DNA from: Hamadaea tsunoensis DSM 44101
Lineage (GTDB): Bacteria > Actinomycetota > Actinomycetes > Mycobacteriales > Micromonosporaceae
NCBI RefSeq assembly: GCF_000428945.1
Contig: NZ_AUAX01000016.1
Coordinates: 124,001-188,000 of the forward strand
Direction of reading: 5' to 3'
DNA length: 64,000 nucleotides
Under the pieces are notes generated by a model. The model saw only the letters and a list, made by a program, of their open reading frames with translations, searched no databases and was not told the origin of the DNA. Shown piece by piece: positions 51,074-61,860 of this stretch; position 1 is the stretch's first letter, and each line of letters begins with the position of its first letter. A program made the translations under genes and the position numbers.

Positions 51074-51111
51074 CGGATGGGCGGGGTCCGTGGAGGGACC
51101 CCGCCCATCCG
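51074..51111. terminator. Bidirectional hairpin terminator
   Basis: CGGATGGGCGGGGTCC (51074-51089) pairs perfectly with GGACCCCGCCCATCCG (51096-51111), 16 base pairs around GTGGAG. It lies between the convergent pflA and phosphoketolase genes. Confidence 0.9.
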
Positions 51112-51119
51112 GGAACGCG

Positions 51120-53525
51120 TCACGCGGGGCGGCCGACCGCCCAGTCGCGTACCTCCGGCATGTCCTCCAGATGCTCCACGATGTACGCCTCGTGCCGGTC
51201 GAGCTGGCTCTGGCACCAGTCCTTGAGGGCGGCGGCGCCCGGCGGCAGCCGGCGGGCGTTGTTGATGGCGTCCATGACCAGGTGGTAGCGCGACGTGCGG
51301 TTGCGGACGGTCATGTCGAACGGCGTCGTGGTGGTGCCCTGCTCGATGAATCCGCGCACCCGGAACCGGTCGGCGTCGGGCCGGCCGTGGACGAGCTGGT
51401 GGATGGCCCCGGGGTAGCCGTGGAACGCGAAGACCACGTCCACGGTGTCGGTGAACAGTTCGGTGAAGAACGTCTCGCTCATCCCGTGCGGGTGGTCCTT
51501 GGGCCGGGGAAGGGTCATCAGATCCACGACGTTGACCACGCGTACGCGCATTCCCGGCAGCCGTTCCTTGAGGATCTGGGCCGCGGCGACGGTTTCCATG
51601 GTGACCACGTCCCCGGCGCAGGCCAGGATGATGTCGGGGTCGCTGGTGCCGTCGTCGGTGCCGGCCCACTGCCAGATGCCGGCCCCGCGGGTGCAGTGCT
51701 CGATCGCCTGGTCCATGGACAGCCATTGCAGCTGCGGCTGCTTGTCGATGACGATGAGGTTGATGTACGAACGTGACCGGAACGCGTGGTCGGCCACCGA
51801 CAGCAGGCAGTTCGCGTCCGGCGGCAGGTAGACCCGCGCCACGTCGCCGCGCTGCGTGAGGACCACCTGGATCAGGCCGGGGCCCTGGTGGGAGAAGCCG
51901 TTGTGGTCGTTGCGCCAGGCGGTCGAGGTCAGCAGGATGTTCAGGCTGGGCACCTTGGCCCGCCAGGGCAGGCGCTTCGCCTCCTGCAGCCACTTGCCGT
52001 GCTGGACCGTCTGCGAGGCGCTGACCATGGCGAACGCCTCGTAGGTGGCGAACATGCCGTGCCGTCCGGTCAGCGTGTAGCTCTCCAGCCAACCGTGGCA
52101 GTTGTGTTCGGACAGCACCTCCATGACCCTGCCGTCGCGACCGATCGCGACGTCGTCGGCGGTGACGTGCTCCATGAACGCCCGGTCCGACACCTCGAAC
52201 ACCGCGCCGAGGCGGTTGCTGTTGGTCTCGTCGGGGCAGAAGAGCCGGAACCGGTCGGGGTTGCGGCTGTAGATGTCGCGCATGAACTCGCCGAGCCGGC
52301 GGGTCGACTCGGCCCGCTCGACGCCCGGCTCACCGATCTTGACGGCGTATCCGGTGAAGTCGGGCAGATCCAGGTCGCGGGTCAGCAGGCCGCCGTTGGC
52401 GTGCGCGGTCGCGCTCATCCGCAGGTCCCCGTCCGGCGACTGCCCGGAGACCAGCGGTACGGGTGCTCCGGTCTCGTCGAACAGCTCGTCCGGGCGGTAG
52501 GAACGCAGCCAGCGTTCCAGGATCGCGAGGTGCTCCGGGTTCTCCTTGACGCCGGACAGCGGAACCTGGTGCGAGCGCCACGTGCCGGTGACGGTGATGC
52601 CGTCGACCTCGGCCGGGCCGGTCCAGCCCTTGGGCGAGCGCAGGACGATCAGCGGCCAGGTCGGCCGGGACCCGTCCCAGGTCCCCTCCCGCGCGGCGGT
52701 CTGGATCGCACGGATGCGCCCCCACGCCTGGGCCAGGGCTGCCGCGAACCGCAGATGCATGCCGGGCAGGTCGTCGCCTTCGACCTCGATGACCTCGTAT
52801 CCGTGGCCGCTGAGCAGCGCGCGTACCTCCGCCGGGTCCTTGCGGGCGAGCACCGTCGGTCCGGAGATCTTGGCACCGTTCAGGTGCAGGACGGGCAGCA
52901 CCGCGCCATCGCGCGCAGGGTTGAGGAACGACACGCCTTTCCACGATCCCTCCAGGGGACCGGTTTCGGCCTCGCCGTCACCGACGACCGCGATGGCGAG
53001 CAGATCGGGGTTGTCCATCACCGCGCCGAACGCGTGTACCAGGACGTAGCCGAGCTCGCCGCCCTCGTGGATCGAGCCGGGGGTGGTGACCGACACGTGG
53101 CTGGGTATGCCGCCGGGGCTGGAGAACTGCCGGAACAGCCGCAGCAGTCCGGGCTCGTTGCGGGTCACCGCGGGGTAGATCTCGCTGTACGTGCCTTCCA
53201 AGTAGCCTGCCGCGACCAGGGCGGGGCCGCCGTGGCCGGGGCCGGCGAGGTAGACGGCCCGCTGCCCGGTCATGCGGATCAACCGGGAGACGTGGGCGTA
53301 GATGAGCGACAGACCGGGGCTGGTTCCCCAGTGGCCGAGCAGTCTCGGCTTGATGTGCGCCGCCGTCAGCGGTTCCCGCAGGAGGGGGTTGGCCTGCAGA
53401 TAGATCTGGCCGATGGTGAGGTAGTTGTTGGCACGCCACCAGGCGTCCAGTCCGGCCAGCTCGTCCTCGGACGGCCGGCCCAGATCGTCCAGCAGTTCGT
53501 CGCTCGGAGCAGAGATTGTGGTCAC
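51120..53525 (-). CDS. xfp: Xylulose-5-phosphate/fructose-6-phosphate phosphoketolase
   Basis: Protein of 801 residues from GTG 53525, the usual length of the family. HWGTSPGLSLIYAH (residues 65-78) and GPGHGGPALVA (96-106) shape the substrate pocket. VVGDGEAETGPLEGSWKG (about 181-198) is the thiamine-diphosphate motif. SRTSRYHLVMDAINN-like conserved text near the C-terminus (NRTSRYHLVMDAINNARRL) is diagnostic. It cleaves xylulose 5-phosphate with phosphate to acetyl phosphate and glyceraldehyde 3-phosphate. Together with PFL this supplies acetyl units under low oxygen. Two DosR-like boxes lie in its leader. Confidence 0.95.
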   Translation of the reverse strand: MTTISAPSDELLDDLGRPSEDELAGLDAWWRANNYLTIGQIYLQANPLLREPLTAAHIKPRLLGHWGTSPGLSLIYAHVSRLIRMTGQRAVYLAGPGHGGPALVAAGYLEGTYSEIYPAVTRNEPGLLRLFRQFSSPGGIPSHVSVTTPGSIHEGGELGYVLVHAFGAVMDNPDLLAIAVVGDGEAETGPLEGSWKGVSFLNPARDGAVLPVLHLNGAKISGPTVLARKDPAEVRALLSGHGYEVIEVEGDDLPGMHLRFAAALAQAWGRIRAIQTAAREGTWDGSRPTWPLIVLRSPKGWTGPAEVDGITVTGTWRSHQVPLSGVKENPEHLAILERWLRSYRPDELFDETGAPVPLVSGQSPDGDLRMSATAHANGGLLTRDLDLPDFTGYAVKIGEPGVERAESTRRLGEFMRDIYSRNPDRFRLFCPDETNSNRLGAVFEVSDRAFMEHVTADDVAIGRDGRVMEVLSEHNCHGWLESYTLTGRHGMFATYEAFAMVSASQTVQHGKWLQEAKRLPWRAKVPSLNILLTSTAWRNDHNGFSHQGPGLIQVVLTQRGDVARVYLPPDANCLLSVADHAFRSRSYINLIVIDKQPQLQWLSMDQAIEHCTRGAGIWQWAGTDDGTSDPDIILACAGDVVTMETVAAAQILKERLPGMRVRVVNVVDLMTLPRPKDHPHGMSETFFTELFTDTVDVVFAFHGYPGAIHQLVHGRPDADRFRVRGFIEQGTTTTPFDMTVRNRTSRYHLVMDAINNARRLPPGAAALKDWCQSQLDRHEAYIVEHLEDMPEVRDWAVGRPA

Positions 53526-53604
53526 GACCTGTTCCTTTCGTGGCAGGGCAAGCAGGAGGGAGCTCGCCGGCACAAGCGTCGCCCGCACGCCGGCCGACCG
53601 GATA

Positions 53605-53640
53605 GGGCCCATGGTCCCTTCCACAAGGGACCATGGGGCG
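53605..53640. promoter_or_regulatory. Pair of DosR-like boxes forming an inverted repeat, before the phosphoketolase gene
   Basis: GGGCCCATGGTCCC (53605-53618) and GGGACCATGGGGCG (53627-53640) each resemble the box. Together they make a dyad of 13-bp perfect arms (53608-53620, 53625-53637) around CCAC. They lie 80-115 bases before the phosphoketolase start. The arrangement suits cooperative dimer binding but could also fold as a hairpin. Confidence 0.55.
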
Positions 53641-53677
53641 CAGGAGGAGCGCCGGCGGGCCGAGCAGGTGCTGGCGG

Positions 53678-53725
53678 CACCAGGCCGTACTCGGCTCGAT
53701 CAGCGAGGAATGCGTACGCCGCGCG
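53678..53725 (+). pseudogene. Possible remnant of a universal stress protein C-terminus
   Basis: The 16 codons HQAVLGSISEECVRRA, in a gap between two leftward genes, resemble HQATLGSVSEGCVRQA in the intact stress protein at 47331 onwards. Flanking codons do not resemble the family, no start or ATP loop precedes them, and the frame runs on without sense. I read it as a degraded fragment, but a 16-residue match could be chance. The rest of 53526-53797 holds only the DosR-like boxes. Confidence 0.35.
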
Positions 53726-53797
53726 GCCACCGCCCTACGGAGGTGGCCGATGACACGTGCCCGGACCATACCGGCCACCGGCCTCCGGCCGGCACGA

Positions 53798-54772
53798 TCA
53801 GGCGATCTCCACAATCTGGTCTGCGGCCAGCCGGGGCGTACGCGGCGGTGTGTGCTCCTGCTGCGCGGGCACGCCGAGGCGGACCACGAGGTAGGGGCAT
53901 CCGAGTCCGGAAAGGACGTCCCGGCGCAGCAGCTCGCGGATGGAGACGACCTCGATGACGGAGCTGAAGGGCAGCACCGACAGCCCGCACGCGGTCGCGG
54001 CGAGCCACCCGGCCGACAGCGCCTGCCCGGCCCGCAGCCAGTCCGCGGGCTCGTCCCCGTCGCCGAACAGCATGAGATAGGTGGCCGGGCCGTCGCCTTC
54101 GACGGAGGCGGCGAGGGTTCCCCGGCGGACGAAGTCGCGTCCGGGCACCATGCCGGCCGGATCGTGGGAGGGGATGACCGACGACGGTACGCCGGCCGCC
54201 GCCCGCTGCCCGCCGATCCAGTACGCCAGCTCGGTCCGGTACGCCGGGTCGAGCATCTCGGTACGGTCGGCGTGCTCGGCGGCCGCACCGAGCTCGGCGA
54301 CCTGGTCGGGGCGGAGCAGATGGGCATCGACGCCGAGGGCGGTGATCGCAGCCCGAACGGCGGTCACGGCCGCGGGCGGCGCGGTCTCGTGCACCGGCCG
54401 CCGGTCGGTGTGACGTAGCTGGAGATCCTGGAAGGTACGCATCGCCTCGGCGGTCACCGGTAGCGTTCCGGCGATCGCGATGCGGGCCAGCAGATCCGGC
54501 TGTGCCGGGTCGGGCAGCGTGGCGACGGTCGCGGACACGCCCTCGGCGGCCAGCGCGACGGTCGCGTGGTGCACGGCGGTTCCGCAGCTGATGACCATCA
54601 GCCGGCCGTCGGGGTCGGTGACGGTCAGCTGGCGGCTGCGATCGGCGTAGAGGTCGAGGACGTCACCGTGGACCCGCCACCGCCAGGGCTGCGTGTTGTG
54701 CACCGAGGGGGCGAAGCCGGCCGCCGCGGCGGCCTCGGCCAGCACGGCGGCCGGCGGGCGTGAAGTCTGCAT
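53798..54772 (-). CDS. Acg-type nitroreductase-family FMN oxidoreductase
   Basis: Protein of 324 residues from ATG 54772. GFAPSVHNTQPWRWRVHGDV (residues about 18-37) carries the NTQPWRW signature of the mycobacterial Acg (Rv2032) group, and the two fused nitroreductase-like halves follow (CGTAVHHATVALAAEG near 78; AGQALSAGWLAATACGLSVL near 253). Acg proteins are believed to sequester FMN and are strongly DosR-induced in M. tuberculosis. The best DosR-like box of the window lies 60 bases upstream. Catalytic activity is uncertain. Confidence 0.9.
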   Translation of the reverse strand: MQTSRPPAAVLAEAAAAAGFAPSVHNTQPWRWRVHGDVLDLYADRSRQLTVTDPDGRLMVISCGTAVHHATVALAAEGVSATVATLPDPAQPDLLARIAIAGTLPVTAEAMRTFQDLQLRHTDRRPVHETAPPAAVTAVRAAITALGVDAHLLRPDQVAELGAAAEHADRTEMLDPAYRTELAYWIGGQRAAAGVPSSVIPSHDPAGMVPGRDFVRRGTLAASVEGDGPATYLMLFGDGDEPADWLRAGQALSAGWLAATACGLSVLPFSSVIEVVSIRELLRRDVLSGLGCPYLVVRLGVPAQQEHTPPRTPRLAADQIVEIA

Positions 54773-54819
54773 GTCCCGAACGTTAAGCGCGCCGGCACGT
54801 TCAGCGCTGCGGCCCACGG

Positions 54820-55005
54820 TCAGCACTGCGAGGGACCAAAGTCCCGAACCGGATATCCGGCGCGGCGCCCGTCGATCGCCGCGCGCCGCTTCGGTTGTCC
54901 CCTGTCGCTGGTGATCGACAGCGTGACACCGTCTTCACCGATGACCGTGTCCGGCCCCGGCATCGATGCCGGAACCGGACGTGCGGGGGGCTGAGCGGTG
55001 TTCAC
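54820..55005 (-). CDS. Possible small translationally coupled protein
   Basis: A 61-residue frame from GTG 55005, which overlaps the stop of the upstream gene (GTGA). It reads PARPVPASMPGPDTVIGEDG, then LSITSDRGQPKRRAAIDGRR. Its last eight codons cover the DosR-like box. The coupling suggests translation, but no family is recognised and the composition is simple, so it may be chance. Confidence 0.25.
   Translation of the reverse strand: MNTAQPPARPVPASMPGPDTVIGEDGVTLSITSDRGQPKRRAAIDGRRAGYPVRDFGPSQC
54832..54845. promoter_or_regulatory. DosR-like box, best copy, before the Acg-type gene
   Basis: GGGACCAAAGTCCC fits the published mycobacterial core GGGACTWWAGTCCC at every position but one, and the next three bases, GAA, also match (SAA). 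It lies 60 bases before the Acg-type start, a normal distance for the distal DosR site. Confidence 0.8.
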
Positions 55006-55643
55006 CGGGTCGCGACCGGTTCCCGGGGCTCTTCGACGACGGCGAACCCGACGTTCTTGGCGGTGGTGAACGCGTGCACCAGACCGGCGAGAGCGAGCAG
55101 CAGCATCAGCCCGGCGGCGAGGAAGGCGACCAGTGCGGCCTGCCCGGCCTTGGCGCCGAACTCGCTAAACCCGTAGGAGGTCAGCAGCATCCCGCGCAGC
55201 GCCTCGCCCTTGAAGAGGGTCTCCCGCTGAGCGGTCACGGTGTCGAGCTGCTTCTGCAGGTCGGCGACGTTGGCGGCGTTGGCGGTCTGGGCCGCGGCCA
55301 GCTGCGTACGCAGGGCGGCCTGGTCGTCACCGAGCTGGGCGTAGGTCTTTCCGGCGGCGATCGACTTGACGTGCAGCCCGATGAACTGGTTGGCATAGCA
55401 CTCGGCCTGCTTGCCGGTGGTCAACTGCTGGCCGGCGTACTGGGTCAGGCAGGGAGCCTTCTTCTCCTCGTCGGTGAGGGTCGCGGCGGTCTTGAAGAAG
55501 ATCTGCTCCTGCGCCAGCTGGTCGTGGACGTAGGTGTTGGCGAAGTTCGCGTTGCTGTGCAGCACGAACCCCGCTACGACGAGAAGGGCCGCGATGAACA
55601 GGCCGCCGATGCTGAACAGGATGTCGAGAGTCCGACGCTTCAT
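55002..55643 (-). CDS. Two-pass membrane protein with extracellular coiled coil
   Basis: Protein of 213 residues from ATG 55643 with GAGGAGACAG upstream. A first membrane helix (ILFSIGGLFIAALLVVAGFV, about residues 8-27) and a last one (AALVAFLAAGLMLLLALAGL, about 168-187) enclose an outside part with two Cys (KAPCLTQYAGQ, QAECYANQF) and a coiled coil (AALRTQLAAAQTANAANVAD, then LQKQLDTVTAQRETLFK). Function is not known. A degenerate DosR-like box lies about 107 bases upstream. Confidence 0.82.
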   Translation of the reverse strand: MKRRTLDILFSIGGLFIAALLVVAGFVLHSNANFANTYVHDQLAQEQIFFKTAATLTDEEKKAPCLTQYAGQQLTTGKQAECYANQFIGLHVKSIAAGKTYAQLGDDQAALRTQLAAAQTANAANVADLQKQLDTVTAQRETLFKGEALRGMLLTSYGFSEFGAKAGQAALVAFLAAGLMLLLALAGLVHAFTTAKNVGFAVVEEPREPVATR

Positions 55644-55749
55644 GACTGTCTCCTCAGGTCGGACGCCCTGGGAGGCAGGGCGTCTCGGTCGATTCACATC
55701 GTGGGGTCCGCGACGACGTACCGGCAGGGAGGAACGCCCTGAAAACGAC

Positions 55750-55763
55750 AGGACCAAGGGCAC
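55750..55763. promoter_or_regulatory. DosR-like box, weak, upstream of the two-pass membrane gene
   Basis: AGGACCAAGGGCAC agrees with GGGACCAAAGTCCC at 10 of 14 positions. It is 107 bases before the start at 55643. Confidence 0.4.
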
Positions 55764-56033
55764 CTCGTGGAAGGTCTTCCGGACTGGACAGACGGCGGCG
55801 GTTGGCGTTGCCCTACCGATGCGCTCCCCCTGATTCGGCACCACGTTGATGCAGCGCCACGTCAGGCCGTACGGGTGAGCGGCGCGGCCGCCGGGGAGAC
55901 AGTCGGCAGGCCGCGCCGCCGTCCGCCGCCACGGTTCCGGCCGTCCCGGAGCAGGCCGCTCCAGGCCCTCCTCGGCGGATCCGCCCGGCGATGCGGACCC
56001 GTCCATCAGATCGCGTCCCCGACGCTTCGTTCA

Positions 56034-56047
56034 GGGGCCAAGGTCCC
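56034..56047. promoter_or_regulatory. DosR-like box without an obvious gene (1)
   Basis: GGGGCCAAGGTCCC agrees with GGGACCAAAGTCCC at 12 of 14 positions and is 96 bases from the next box. Confidence 0.6.
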
Positions 56048-56129
56048 GCCCCACAAGCCGGACGACCTCGCCTGCCGGCGGACGCACCGGACTCAGCTGC
56101 ATCACGGCGCCGCCCCCCGGCGGCGGGTC

Positions 56130-56143
56130 GGGACCAAGGTCCC
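56130..56143. promoter_or_regulatory. DosR-like box without an obvious gene (2)
   Basis: GGGACCAAGGTCCC agrees at 13 of 14 positions; GGGACC and GGTCCC are perfect dyad arms around AA. It lies 170 bases beyond the 3' end of the leftward ATPase gene. Confidence 0.7.
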
Positions 56144-56311
56144 GCACCGGTCACGACGGGTGCCTCTACGCGTAGCCGAACATCTGGCCCAGTCTGAAGG
56201 CAGCTTCCTCCAGCGGGCGGAGGGCGGAACAGACCGACTGTCCGATGTGGTCTTCGGCTCCGGCGTCGCCTGGGTCACCGTCAACATCTGGCCAAGGCGT
56301 ACCTGAGCACC

Positions 56312-58771
56312 TCACCGGACGCTGAACCGGGCTGCCCGCCGGTGCACGCGACGCGGGGCGCTCACCGTCACCGGCTGCCGCGACGGCGCGGTCCGGTAGA
56401 AATAGAACTTGGTCACCTCGACGACGAGGAGATAGAGCAGCACCATGCCGCCCAAGGCGGCCAGGTACCCGGCCGGTAGCGGCTGGAAGCCGAGCAGCCC
56501 GGCGATCGGCAGCCACGGCAGCGCCACTCCGACCGCGACCACGCTCAATGCCGCCGCGCTCAGGAGCAGACCTGGCCGGCTGCGCAGGAACGGCGTACGC
56601 CGGGTGCGGATGGCGAAGATGATCAGCGTCTGAGTGGCCAGTGACTCGACGAACCAGCCGGTGTGGAACATGGCCTCGCCGGCGTGGAACACGCCGAGCA
56701 TCAGAGCGAACGTCAGGTAGTCGAACAGAGAGCTCGCCAGGCCGAAGACGAGCATGAACCGGCGGATGAGCCGCAGGTCCCAGTGCGACGGCGCGGCGAG
56801 TTGTTCGGGGTCGACCCGGTCGGTGGGGATGGCGAGCTGGCTGCTGTCGTAGAGCAGGTTGTTGAGCAGGATCTGCGACGGCAGCATGGGCAGGAACGGC
56901 AGGAACGCCGACGCTCCCGCGGCGCTGAACATGTTGCCGAAGTTGCTCGACGCTCCCATGAGGACGTACTTGATCGTGTTGGCGAAGATCGCCCGGCCGT
57001 CGGTGACACCGTCGGCGAGCACGCCGAGGTCCTTGCTGAGCAGGAGCACGTCGGCCGCGTCCTTCGCGACGTCCGCGGCGGTGTCGACGGAGACCCCCAC
57101 GTCGGCCTTGTGCAGCGCGACCGCGTCGTTGACGCCGTCGCCGAGGAACGCCACCCCGGCGGTGTCGCCGCGCAGCGAGCGGACCAGGCGCGCTTTCTGC
57201 TCCGGGGACACCCGGGCGTAGACGGTCGCGGTGCGGGCGGCCGTGGCCAGCTCCTCGTCGTCGAGGGCGTCGATCTGACCGCCGTCGAGCACGCCGGTCA
57301 CCGGTAACCCGAGGTCCGCGCAGACGCGGACGGCGACCGGGCCGCTGTCGCCGGTCGCGATCTTGACAGCGACGCCGAGCCGCAGCAGGCGCGCCACGGC
57401 GTCGGCCGCGTCGGCCTTGACGGGGTCGGCGAAGACGAGGAAGCCGCGTAGTTCGAGGGCACGTTCGTCGGCCGGGCTCAGCCGGTCGCCGTCCGCCGGC
57501 CGGGAGGCCACCGCGAGCACCCGGGCCCCGTCGGCGTACAGGCGGTCGAGCGTCCTGCGGGCCTCCTCCGGGACGTCCCCGCAGGCGGCGAAGACCGACT
57601 CCGGCGCGCCCTTCGTGATCAGGCGGCGGCCCTGCGGCCGGTCCGCCAGCACACTGGTCATCCGGCGCTCGTGGTCGAAGGCGAGCACGGCCACCGGCGC
57701 CGGTGGCGCCGTCGGCGCGGCGGCGAGCAGCGCCTGGTCCAGCGGGTTCGCCGGCCCGTCCCCCCGCTCCGTGCAAGGCAGCGCCAGGTCGCGTACTCCG
57801 TCGTCACGCTCTCCCGCCGGTCCCAGCGCCGCGACGAATGTCATCCCGCCGGTGGTCAGGGTGCCGGTCTTGTCGGTGACCAGGACGTCGACGTCACCGA
57901 GGTCCTCGATGCACACGAGCCTTTTCACGAGTACGCCGCGGCGAGCCAGCCGTCGGCTGCCGGCCGCGAGACTGGTGGTGACCACCGCGGGCAGCAGTTG
58001 CGGGGTGATGCCGACGGCGATGGCCAGCGAGAACAGCAGGGCGTCGAGCAGCGGCCGGTGCAGCAGCAGGTTGGTGGCGAAGATCGCGGCCGTCAGCAGT
58101 CCCGCGACGACGACCAGCAGCCGGGAGAACCGGCGCAGACCGGCCTGGAAACGGGTCTCCGGCTGGCGGGTGCCCAGGGACAGCGCCAGCCGCCCGAACT
58201 CGGTACGCCCAGCCGTGGCGGTCACCACCCCGCGGCCGCTCCCCCGGTGCACGACCGTGCCCATGAGCGCGGCGTCACCGGGCTGCTTGGCGACCGGCAG
58301 GGACTCGCCGGTCAGAATGGATTCGTCGCATTCGAGCCCGTCGACGTCGGCCAGCCGCAGATCGGCCGGGACGACGGTCCCCAGGCGCAGGCAGACCAGG
58401 TCGCCGACGACCAGCCCGATGACGTCCACGGACTGCCGGCGACCGTCGCGTACGACTTCCACCGCGTGGCGTACGCGGTCGTGCAACGCCTGCGAGGCGC
58501 GCTCGGCCCGGAATTCGTTGACGAACCCGAGCCCGACGCTGAGGGCCACGATCACCCCGATGATCACAGCGTCCGTACCCTCACCGACGAAGGCCGAGAT
58601 CAGCGCCGCGGCCAGCAGCAGCCCCAGAAGTGGATTGCGCACCTGTCGGGCCAGTACCGCGACCGGACGGACGGTGTGGGTGCGGACCGCGTTCGGGCCG
58701 TCGTGGCGCAGCCGGAGCGAGGCTTCCTCCGCGGACAATCCAGCCGGGGCGAGAAGGGCCGTGGCCGTCAT
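56312..58771 (-). CDS. P-type ATPase, MgtA-like (P3B) magnesium transporter group
   Basis: Protein of 819 residues from ATG 58771. The actuator motif is DESILTGESLPVAKQ near 150, the phosphorylated Asp300 lies in VTDKTGTLT, KGAPESV near 395 is the nucleotide site and GDGVNDAVALHKADVG near 535 is the hinge. The segments AVGITPQLLPAVVTTSLAAG and SSNFGNMFSAAGASAFLPFL, then LPSQILLNNLLYDSSQL resemble bacterial MgtA/MgtB rather than calcium or heavy-metal pumps. Magnesium import is therefore the best guess. It is coupled to the CBS gene (ATGA). In M. tuberculosis the DosR regulon also contains a P-type ATPase (CtpF), but of another type. Confidence 0.9.
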   Translation of the reverse strand: MTATALLAPAGLSAEEASLRLRHDGPNAVRTHTVRPVAVLARQVRNPLLGLLLAAALISAFVGEGTDAVIIGVIVALSVGLGFVNEFRAERASQALHDRVRHAVEVVRDGRRQSVDVIGLVVGDLVCLRLGTVVPADLRLADVDGLECDESILTGESLPVAKQPGDAALMGTVVHRGSGRGVVTATAGRTEFGRLALSLGTRQPETRFQAGLRRFSRLLVVVAGLLTAAIFATNLLLHRPLLDALLFSLAIAVGITPQLLPAVVTTSLAAGSRRLARRGVLVKRLVCIEDLGDVDVLVTDKTGTLTTGGMTFVAALGPAGERDDGVRDLALPCTERGDGPANPLDQALLAAAPTAPPAPVAVLAFDHERRMTSVLADRPQGRRLITKGAPESVFAACGDVPEEARRTLDRLYADGARVLAVASRPADGDRLSPADERALELRGFLVFADPVKADAADAVARLLRLGVAVKIATGDSGPVAVRVCADLGLPVTGVLDGGQIDALDDEELATAARTATVYARVSPEQKARLVRSLRGDTAGVAFLGDGVNDAVALHKADVGVSVDTAADVAKDAADVLLLSKDLGVLADGVTDGRAIFANTIKYVLMGASSNFGNMFSAAGASAFLPFLPMLPSQILLNNLLYDSSQLAIPTDRVDPEQLAAPSHWDLRLIRRFMLVFGLASSLFDYLTFALMLGVFHAGEAMFHTGWFVESLATQTLIIFAIRTRRTPFLRSRPGLLLSAAALSVVAVGVALPWLPIAGLLGFQPLPAGYLAALGGMVLLYLLVVEVTKFYFYRTAPSRQPVTVSAPRRVHRRAARFSVR

Positions 58772-59196
58772 GCCGGCTGCGATCGGGCCAGCAGGCCGAC
58801 GAGGTCGGCCGCGGTCAGCAGGCCCACGGGCCGGCCGCCGTCATCCACCACGACGACCGCGTCCGTTCCACAAGCGTGCATCACCCGCGCGGCCAGCCGC
58901 ACGGTCTCGTCGTCCCGCACGATCGGCGCGCGGTCATCAAGGAGCTGGCCGGCCGTCAGGCGGTCGAACAGCATCGGATCGCGTACCCAGGCAGCGGTGA
59001 CAGTACGGTCGCTGATCAGACCGACGCACGCGCCGGTGTCGTCGACGACCGCCAGATGCCGCAGTCCCGTCATCGCGTACGCGCGCAGGACGTGGTCCAG
59101 CGGGTCGCGATCACGGACCACCACGGCCAGGCGGGACATCACCCGGGTGACGCCGCCGTCGCCGATTTCGAGGTGCTTGCGCCGGGTCGTACTCAT
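58768..59196 (-). CDS. CBS-domain-pair protein
   Basis: Protein of 142 residues from ATG 59196 holding two CBS domains: VTRVMSRLAVVVRDRDPLDH, then GLRHLAVVDDTGACVGLISD (residues 16-64) and RAPIVRDDETVRLAARVMHA, then GTDAVVVVDDGGRPVGLLTA (about 88-129). CBS pairs bind adenine nucleotides and regulate partners. Its stop overlaps the ATPase start (ATGA), so both are made together and it may regulate the pump. A DosR-like box lies 58 bases upstream; a CBS protein (Hrp1) is also in the mycobacterial regulon. Confidence 0.92.
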   Translation of the reverse strand: MSTTRRKHLEIGDGGVTRVMSRLAVVVRDRDPLDHVLRAYAMTGLRHLAVVDDTGACVGLISDRTVTAAWVRDPMLFDRLTAGQLLDDRAPIVRDDETVRLAARVMHACGTDAVVVVDDGGRPVGLLTAADLVGLLARSQPA

Positions 59197-59253
59197 GTCA
59201 CAAGCCTCGGCGTACCGGGGGTCAGGGCCCAGTGCGGGACGCCCCGGCTCGCC

Positions 59254-59267
59254 AGGACTTTGGTCCT
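59254..59267. promoter_or_regulatory. DosR-like box before the CBS-ATPase operon
   Basis: AGGACTTTGGTCCT is a dyad with GGAC and GTCC arms, followed by GAA as in the mycobacterial motif. It lies 58 bases before the CBS start. Confidence 0.7.
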
Positions 59268-59284
59268 GAAACTCCTGCCGGCTC

Positions 59285-61695
<2,411 letters not shown>

Positions 61696-61860
61696 GCGCT
61701 CGTGCCGAGTGCCGGCGCCGCGACCGCCCGAGGTGGCGATCGACCTGGTCCGCCAGGCCCATCGACCCTGTGCTCGGCGGTCGCCGCGCTCCTAGCGTCG
61801 AGTGCGTATCCACCACCGGTCGCACCAGGCGGCCGGCACCAGGCGGACGGGAGGCAGACG

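Larger units (their letters stand above)
55644..56311. other. Gene-free 668-base stretch with three DosR-like boxes
   Basis: No convincing coding region is present on either strand; the longest frames have unbiased composition. The stretch holds the leader of the leftward membrane gene and DosR-like boxes at 55750, 56034 and 56130. The boxes at 56034 and 56130 are good yet have no obvious gene within the normal distance. An unrecognised small gene or regulatory RNA is possible. Confidence 0.6.

Noticed and set aside
56160-56306. A 48-codon rightward frame just after the DosR-like box at 56130
   Set aside because: No ribosome site, too close to the box for a normal promoter, and no recognisable family; kept only as a possibility in the finding on this stretch.
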